Assembly: GCA_021204735.1 (NCBI GenBank)
Contig: JAJPYV010000234.1
Span: 1 to 8,326 of the forward strand
Source of the DNA: Prevotella sp.
GTDB taxonomy: Bacteria; Bacteroidota; Bacteroidia; Bacteroidales; Bacteroidaceae
DNA length: 8,326 bases
Direction: 5' to 3'
The notes under the pieces were generated by a model. That model saw only the letters and a list, made by a program, of their open reading frames with translations. It had not been told where the DNA came from and searched no databases. Every line of letters starts with the position of its first letter. Position 1 is the stretch's first letter. The translations under genes and the position numbers were made by a program. Shown here in pieces: positions 5,072 through 8,326 of the stretch.

Positions 5072-5992
5072 ATGAGAGCAAGGATTATCATGCTACTTTT
5101 GTTGGCAATTGGCATATTGTCGAGTTGCGGTCCGTCGTATGACGAGGCAAAGAAGCGGATGAAGGAAGAGCGAATCAGGAAACAGAAGGAAGAAGCCCTT
5201 GCCTTGAAGATAGGTGTATTGCCCACATTAGACTGTCTGCCGATATATTTAGCGAAAGAGACAAATATGTTTGATACCGCCAAGGCAGACATCAGGTTGA
5301 AACAGTATGCGTCGAATATCGACTGCGATGCCGCATTGATTAAAGGGAAATTGGAAGGTATAATCACCGACATAGTGAGAGGTCAATACATGAAGATGAG
5401 AGGAACGGAAGTAGAATACGTGGCAGCCACCAACGCATATTGGCAACTGATAAGCAACAAGAAAGCGAGGATAAAAGAGATAAAGCAGTTGAGCGACAAG
5501 ATGATAGCCATGGCACGTTTCTCAGCCACCGATCTGCTTGCAGACTATGCTGTGGACAGTGTGAAGTTGGATGCCGAGAAAGTATTCAAGATACAGATAA
5601 ACGATGTGAAGTTACGGTGGCGGATGATGCACAACAACGAGATGGACGCAATAGTTGCGACAGAGCCGCAAGCCACGATAGCCCGTTTAGACAAAAATCC
5701 AGTGTTGATGGACAGCAGGAAAAAGAACATGCAGTTTGGAGTGATAGCTTTCAGAAGTGACGCCATGAAAGACAAGCGGAGAAAGAAGCAGATAGACGAG
5801 TTTGTCAAGGAATATAATGCCGCCTGCGACTCTCTTAACAAGAACGGTGTTCAGCATTACAGAGAGATAATCAAGAAATATTACGACATAGACGACAAGA
5901 CAATCACATCATTGCCAAAGATGAAATTTGCTCATGCTGTTGCGCCACGTCAGGAAGACATTGACACAGCCGACAAATGGTTGAAGAAATAA
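5072..5992 (+). CDS. Solute-binding lipoprotein, NMT1/THI5-like (periplasmic-binding type 2 fold)
   Basis: A 306-residue protein with a lipoprotein signal: MRARII, a hydrophobic core, then lipobox LSSC with the lipidated Cys at 19. A charged, probably helical stalk (about 23-45) leads to the binding domain. KIGVLPTLDCLPIYLAKETNMF (46-67) is the classic opening of NMT1/SsuA-like substrate-binding proteins. DAIVATEPQATIARL is the usual hinge-region segment. The substrate is not readable; sulfonates, pyrimidine precursors and other small molecules are all known for the family. No ABC permease or ATPase gene is adjacent, so it is an orphan. AGGA at 5063-5066 lies 5 bases before this ATG and favours it over the GTG one codon earlier. 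No clear Bacteroidetes surface-export signal follows the Cys, which suggests it faces the periplasm. It lies immediately upstream of the TPR gene. Confidence 0.85.
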   Translation: MRARIIMLLLLAIGILSSCGPSYDEAKKRMKEERIRKQKEEALALKIGVLPTLDCLPIYLAKETNMFDTAKADIRLKQYASNIDCDAALIKGKLEGIITDIVRGQYMKMRGTEVEYVAATNAYWQLISNKKARIKEIKQLSDKMIAMARFSATDLLADYAVDSVKLDAEKVFKIQINDVKLRWRMMHNNEMDAIVATEPQATIARLDKNPVLMDSRKKNMQFGVIAFRSDAMKDKRRKKQIDEFVKEYNAACDSLNKNGVQHYREIIKKYYDIDDKTITSLPKMKFAHAVAPRQEDIDTADKWLKK

Positions 5993-6000
5993 TAGAGAAT

Positions 6001-8190
6001 ATGGAAAACAAGGATTTAGAACAGTTTGATGATATATTTGACAGTCTTAGTGACCATGCCTTAGGGTTAAGTCTGCGTCAGGTGCGTTTATTCGTGAATG
6101 AGCATCCAAACATGATATCCAACGAAGCCCTTGAAGACATAGAGCATGATTATGCCCTGATGCTCGGTTATATGCGTCGAGGCTATATTGACCCACAGCG
6201 AGAGAGCGTGTATGATAACCTTGTGAACAGGCTCTATAATTTCGTGAGCAACTTAAACATGGCATACAAGATACGCAATGTATCATTTTTCATGGAAGCG
6301 GCACGCAAATCAGGAAACTATACATTCACGCATGAAAGAGTACGCAGTGAACTTGAGAATTTCGTGACCGACCAGGCGATGCTGAGTCTTGAGCCCATTG
6401 AGGAGATGAAAAAAAAGAGCAGGAAACTCTACGAGGAGCACAACCGGTTCATGCAGATACTGTTTTGCAGTATGATAGTATCAAGTCAGTGGAACGAAGG
6501 TGATGCCGACTTTTATGAGAACTTACTGTTGTCGCCATTGGTAGATACCATAGATATCCAGTTGATTATCAGTGCGTTGACATTGGCAGTGATGAACAAC
6601 ATGGACATCAATAAGTTCACGGTACTGATAAATGTGTACCGCAAGGCAGACATTGAGAAAATACGTCAGAAAGCCTTGATAGGGTGGGTATTCTCATTGT
6701 CAGCAGAGATGAGAATCCACGCAAAGTTTGAGGAATTGGTAGTATCTACATTGGAAGACCCTAAGGTGATAAAAGAGTTGGTAGAGTTGCAGAAGCAGAT
6801 AATATTCTGCACGAACACCGAGCAGGACAGTGAGAAGATACAGAAAGACATCATACCTGACCTGATAAAGCACAACAATCTGAACATAACACGTAATGGC
6901 ATAAGTGAAAAAGAGGAAGACCCGATGCAAGACGTTTTTGACCCAGTGGCTGATGACAGAGAGATGGAAAAGGTAGAAGAGGGTTTCCAGAAGATGATGA
7001 ACATGCAGAAGGAAGGGTCAGACATATATTTCGGAGGATTTTCTCAAATGAAGCGCTTTCCGTTTTTTTACAATCTTGCCAACTGGTTCTGTCCGTTCTA
7101 TCCCGAACATCCAGAGATAGCCGGTGCGATGGACAAGTTGGAAGGGACATCATTGGTAGAAAACATCCTTGAAAATGGACCATTCTGTGACAGTGATAAA
7201 TATTCATTCACACTTGCAATATCCTCGATAATCAGTCGTTTGCCGAAAGATATGCGTGAGATGTTAAACACGACAGAGGCTTTAGGAGTGACAGTAGGAA
7301 AAGATGAGCAGTGCAGTCCGACCTATATCCGCAGGATGATACTACAGGACATGTACCGTTTTTTCCGTCTTTATAATCATCATAAAGACCTTGAAGACCC
7401 GTTTAACATAACAAATTTTATGTTTGTTACCGATGTGTTGTTTGAGGATACCGAACTGTACAAAGTGCTGCCCGAACTGTGTTATTTTGCCTTAAAGCAC
7501 AAGAACAAGGACGCGTTGGCAATACTGATGACGAAGTATTACGACGAGAACGACCCTAAGAGCCTGTATCTGCACGGCTATTATGAGCTGAACTACAACA
7601 AAGATTCCTATTCGGCAGTCCGCTATCTCGGTATGCTTAATGATATTGAGCCAGAAAACAAGAAAGCCCTGTCGCTGTTGGCGCGAGCCTATTTTGAGTG
7701 TGGGGAATATGAGGATGCCGCAGAGTGTTATGAGGAGTTGTATGAGGATGACCAGGAAAACAATTCCATAGCATTGAATTATTGTGTGGCAATGGCAAAG
7801 GCGGAGATGTATGACGATGCGATAAATTTGATATACAAGCTCAGTTTGGATATGCCAGAGTCAGTTAACGTAATGCGGGTATTGGCATGGACGTTGATGG
7901 GACTTAACCGCATTGAGCAGGCAGAAAAGGAATATAAACGACTGTTGAATAGTGATGAAGTAGAGACAGGCGACTGGCTGAATGCCGGTTACAGTGCATG
8001 GTTTATGGGAAATATAAACGATGCTGTTGAACGTTTCAAGCGATTTATGGCATTGAGTAAAGAAAACGGTATCAAGAAAGAAAACGACAGTATAGCAGAT
8101 GATATCCTCGATGATTACGACTTTATTTCAGACCATGAAATTAGTGCAACAGACGTACAATTGATGATAGACATGGTAGACAGTGAATAG
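6001..8190 (+). CDS. Large cytoplasmic TPR-repeat protein
   Basis: A 729-residue acidic protein without signal peptide or membrane segments. The first 500 or so residues are helical and match no family I recognise. The C-terminal third holds about five TPR-like helix pairs (roughly residues 518-547, 556-580, 587-615, 622-650, 656-683). The clearest is LLARAYFECGEYEDAAECYEELYEDD, with the A/G-Y-A spacing. TPRs bind partner proteins, so this is probably an adaptor or scaffold; partner and process are unknown. The frame could start 8 codons earlier, at 5977, overlapping the lipoprotein gene by 16 bases; the ATG at 6001, 8 bases after that stop, avoids overlap and is preferred, though neither start has a good Shine-Dalgarno. 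The spacing implies one operon with the lipoprotein gene. Confidence 0.85.
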   Translation: MENKDLEQFDDIFDSLSDHALGLSLRQVRLFVNEHPNMISNEALEDIEHDYALMLGYMRRGYIDPQRESVYDNLVNRLYNFVSNLNMAYKIRNVSFFMEAARKSGNYTFTHERVRSELENFVTDQAMLSLEPIEEMKKKSRKLYEEHNRFMQILFCSMIVSSQWNEGDADFYENLLLSPLVDTIDIQLIISALTLAVMNNMDINKFTVLINVYRKADIEKIRQKALIGWVFSLSAEMRIHAKFEELVVSTLEDPKVIKELVELQKQIIFCTNTEQDSEKIQKDIIPDLIKHNNLNITRNGISEKEEDPMQDVFDPVADDREMEKVEEGFQKMMNMQKEGSDIYFGGFSQMKRFPFFYNLANWFCPFYPEHPEIAGAMDKLEGTSLVENILENGPFCDSDKYSFTLAISSIISRLPKDMREMLNTTEALGVTVGKDEQCSPTYIRRMILQDMYRFFRLYNHHKDLEDPFNITNFMFVTDVLFEDTELYKVLPELCYFALKHKNKDALAILMTKYYDENDPKSLYLHGYYELNYNKDSYSAVRYLGMLNDIEPENKKALSLLARAYFECGEYEDAAECYEELYEDDQENNSIALNYCVAMAKAEMYDDAINLIYKLSLDMPESVNVMRVLAWTLMGLNRIEQAEKEYKRLLNSDEVETGDWLNAGYSAWFMGNINDAVERFKRFMALSKENGIKKENDSIADDILDDYDFISDHEISATDVQLMIDMVDSE

Positions 8191-8326
8191 TTTTCGGAGA
8201 AAACCATTCAAAAAAAATAAAAAATAAAAATTCATTTTTGCTTGCGTTTTTTGCTTGTAAGCTGCTTTAGGTGCAATGGTGTTGACAAGTATGTAAAATG
8301 TACGGTTGAAGCCGAAAAATAGTTTT
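8191..8326. other. Tail after the TPR gene
   Basis: No gene or convincing terminator is seen in the last 136 bases. An A-rich run (8210-8230) is followed by two direct copies of TTTTTGCTTG (8235-8244 and 8248-8257). No TAnnTTTG promoter is visible on the plus strand. Confidence 0.4.

Noticed and set aside
4902..5081. 60-codon N-terminal extension of radA
   Set aside because: The extension is hydrophobic, unlike any RadA N-terminus, and contains the radA promoter. The conserved MAKDKIAFVCSNC start at 4901 is preferred.
8235..8257. Two TTTTTGCTTG direct repeats at the window end as a possible array or attachment site
   Set aside because: There are only two short copies in low-complexity sequence, too little to support a repeat array.

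Overview
The window looks like chromosomal DNA from a member of the Bacteroidota, most likely a Prevotella-like Bacteroidales. Three things point there. Several start regions carry the Bacteroidetes sigma-factor promoter (TAnnTTTG at -7, and in two cases TTTG exactly 19 bases upstream). Most genes lack a strong Shine-Dalgarno. The protein sequences (IF3 with a long charged C-terminal tail, a lipoprotein of NMT1-like type, a large cytoplasmic TPR protein) are of Bacteroidales character. The genus is inference.

Layout. Positions 1-180 hold one copy of a dispersed repeat and the rho-independent terminator of the translation operon. Positions 180-1524 (minus strand) carry infC-rpmI-rplT, encoding IF3, L35 and L20, driven by a clear promoter about 30-55 bases upstream of infC. 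Where thrS commonly sits upstream of infC there is instead a two-gene minus-strand cassette: a small SLOG/DUF2493-type nucleotide-binding protein (2358-2714) followed by an AbiEii-like nucleotidyltransferase (1716-2270). The latter seems to have a frameshift in its last codons. A 645-base non-coding stretch (2715-3359) follows; it contains a 28-bp dyad and a second copy of the dispersed repeat. It ends in a promoter for a 42-codon gene (3360-3488) that looks like only the N-terminal piece of a HigA-type antitoxin.

From 3510 the window returns to ordinary chromosome: radA on the minus strand, then, divergently, a lipoprotein solute-binding protein and a 729-residue TPR protein that form a tight plus-strand pair. 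The radA and lipoprotein promoters lie back to back in a 170-base gap. The lipoprotein leader contains a terminator-shaped hairpin between promoter and start codon, so attenuation is possible.

How the parts relate. The translation operon and radA are housekeeping. The 1.67-3.5 kb segment, with its toxin-like NTase, SLOG protein, antitoxin fragment, repeat and unexplained palindromes, looks like a small accessory (defence or toxin-antitoxin type) patch between conserved genes. The NTase-SLOG pairing, the attenuator candidate and the repeat are the observations most worth following.
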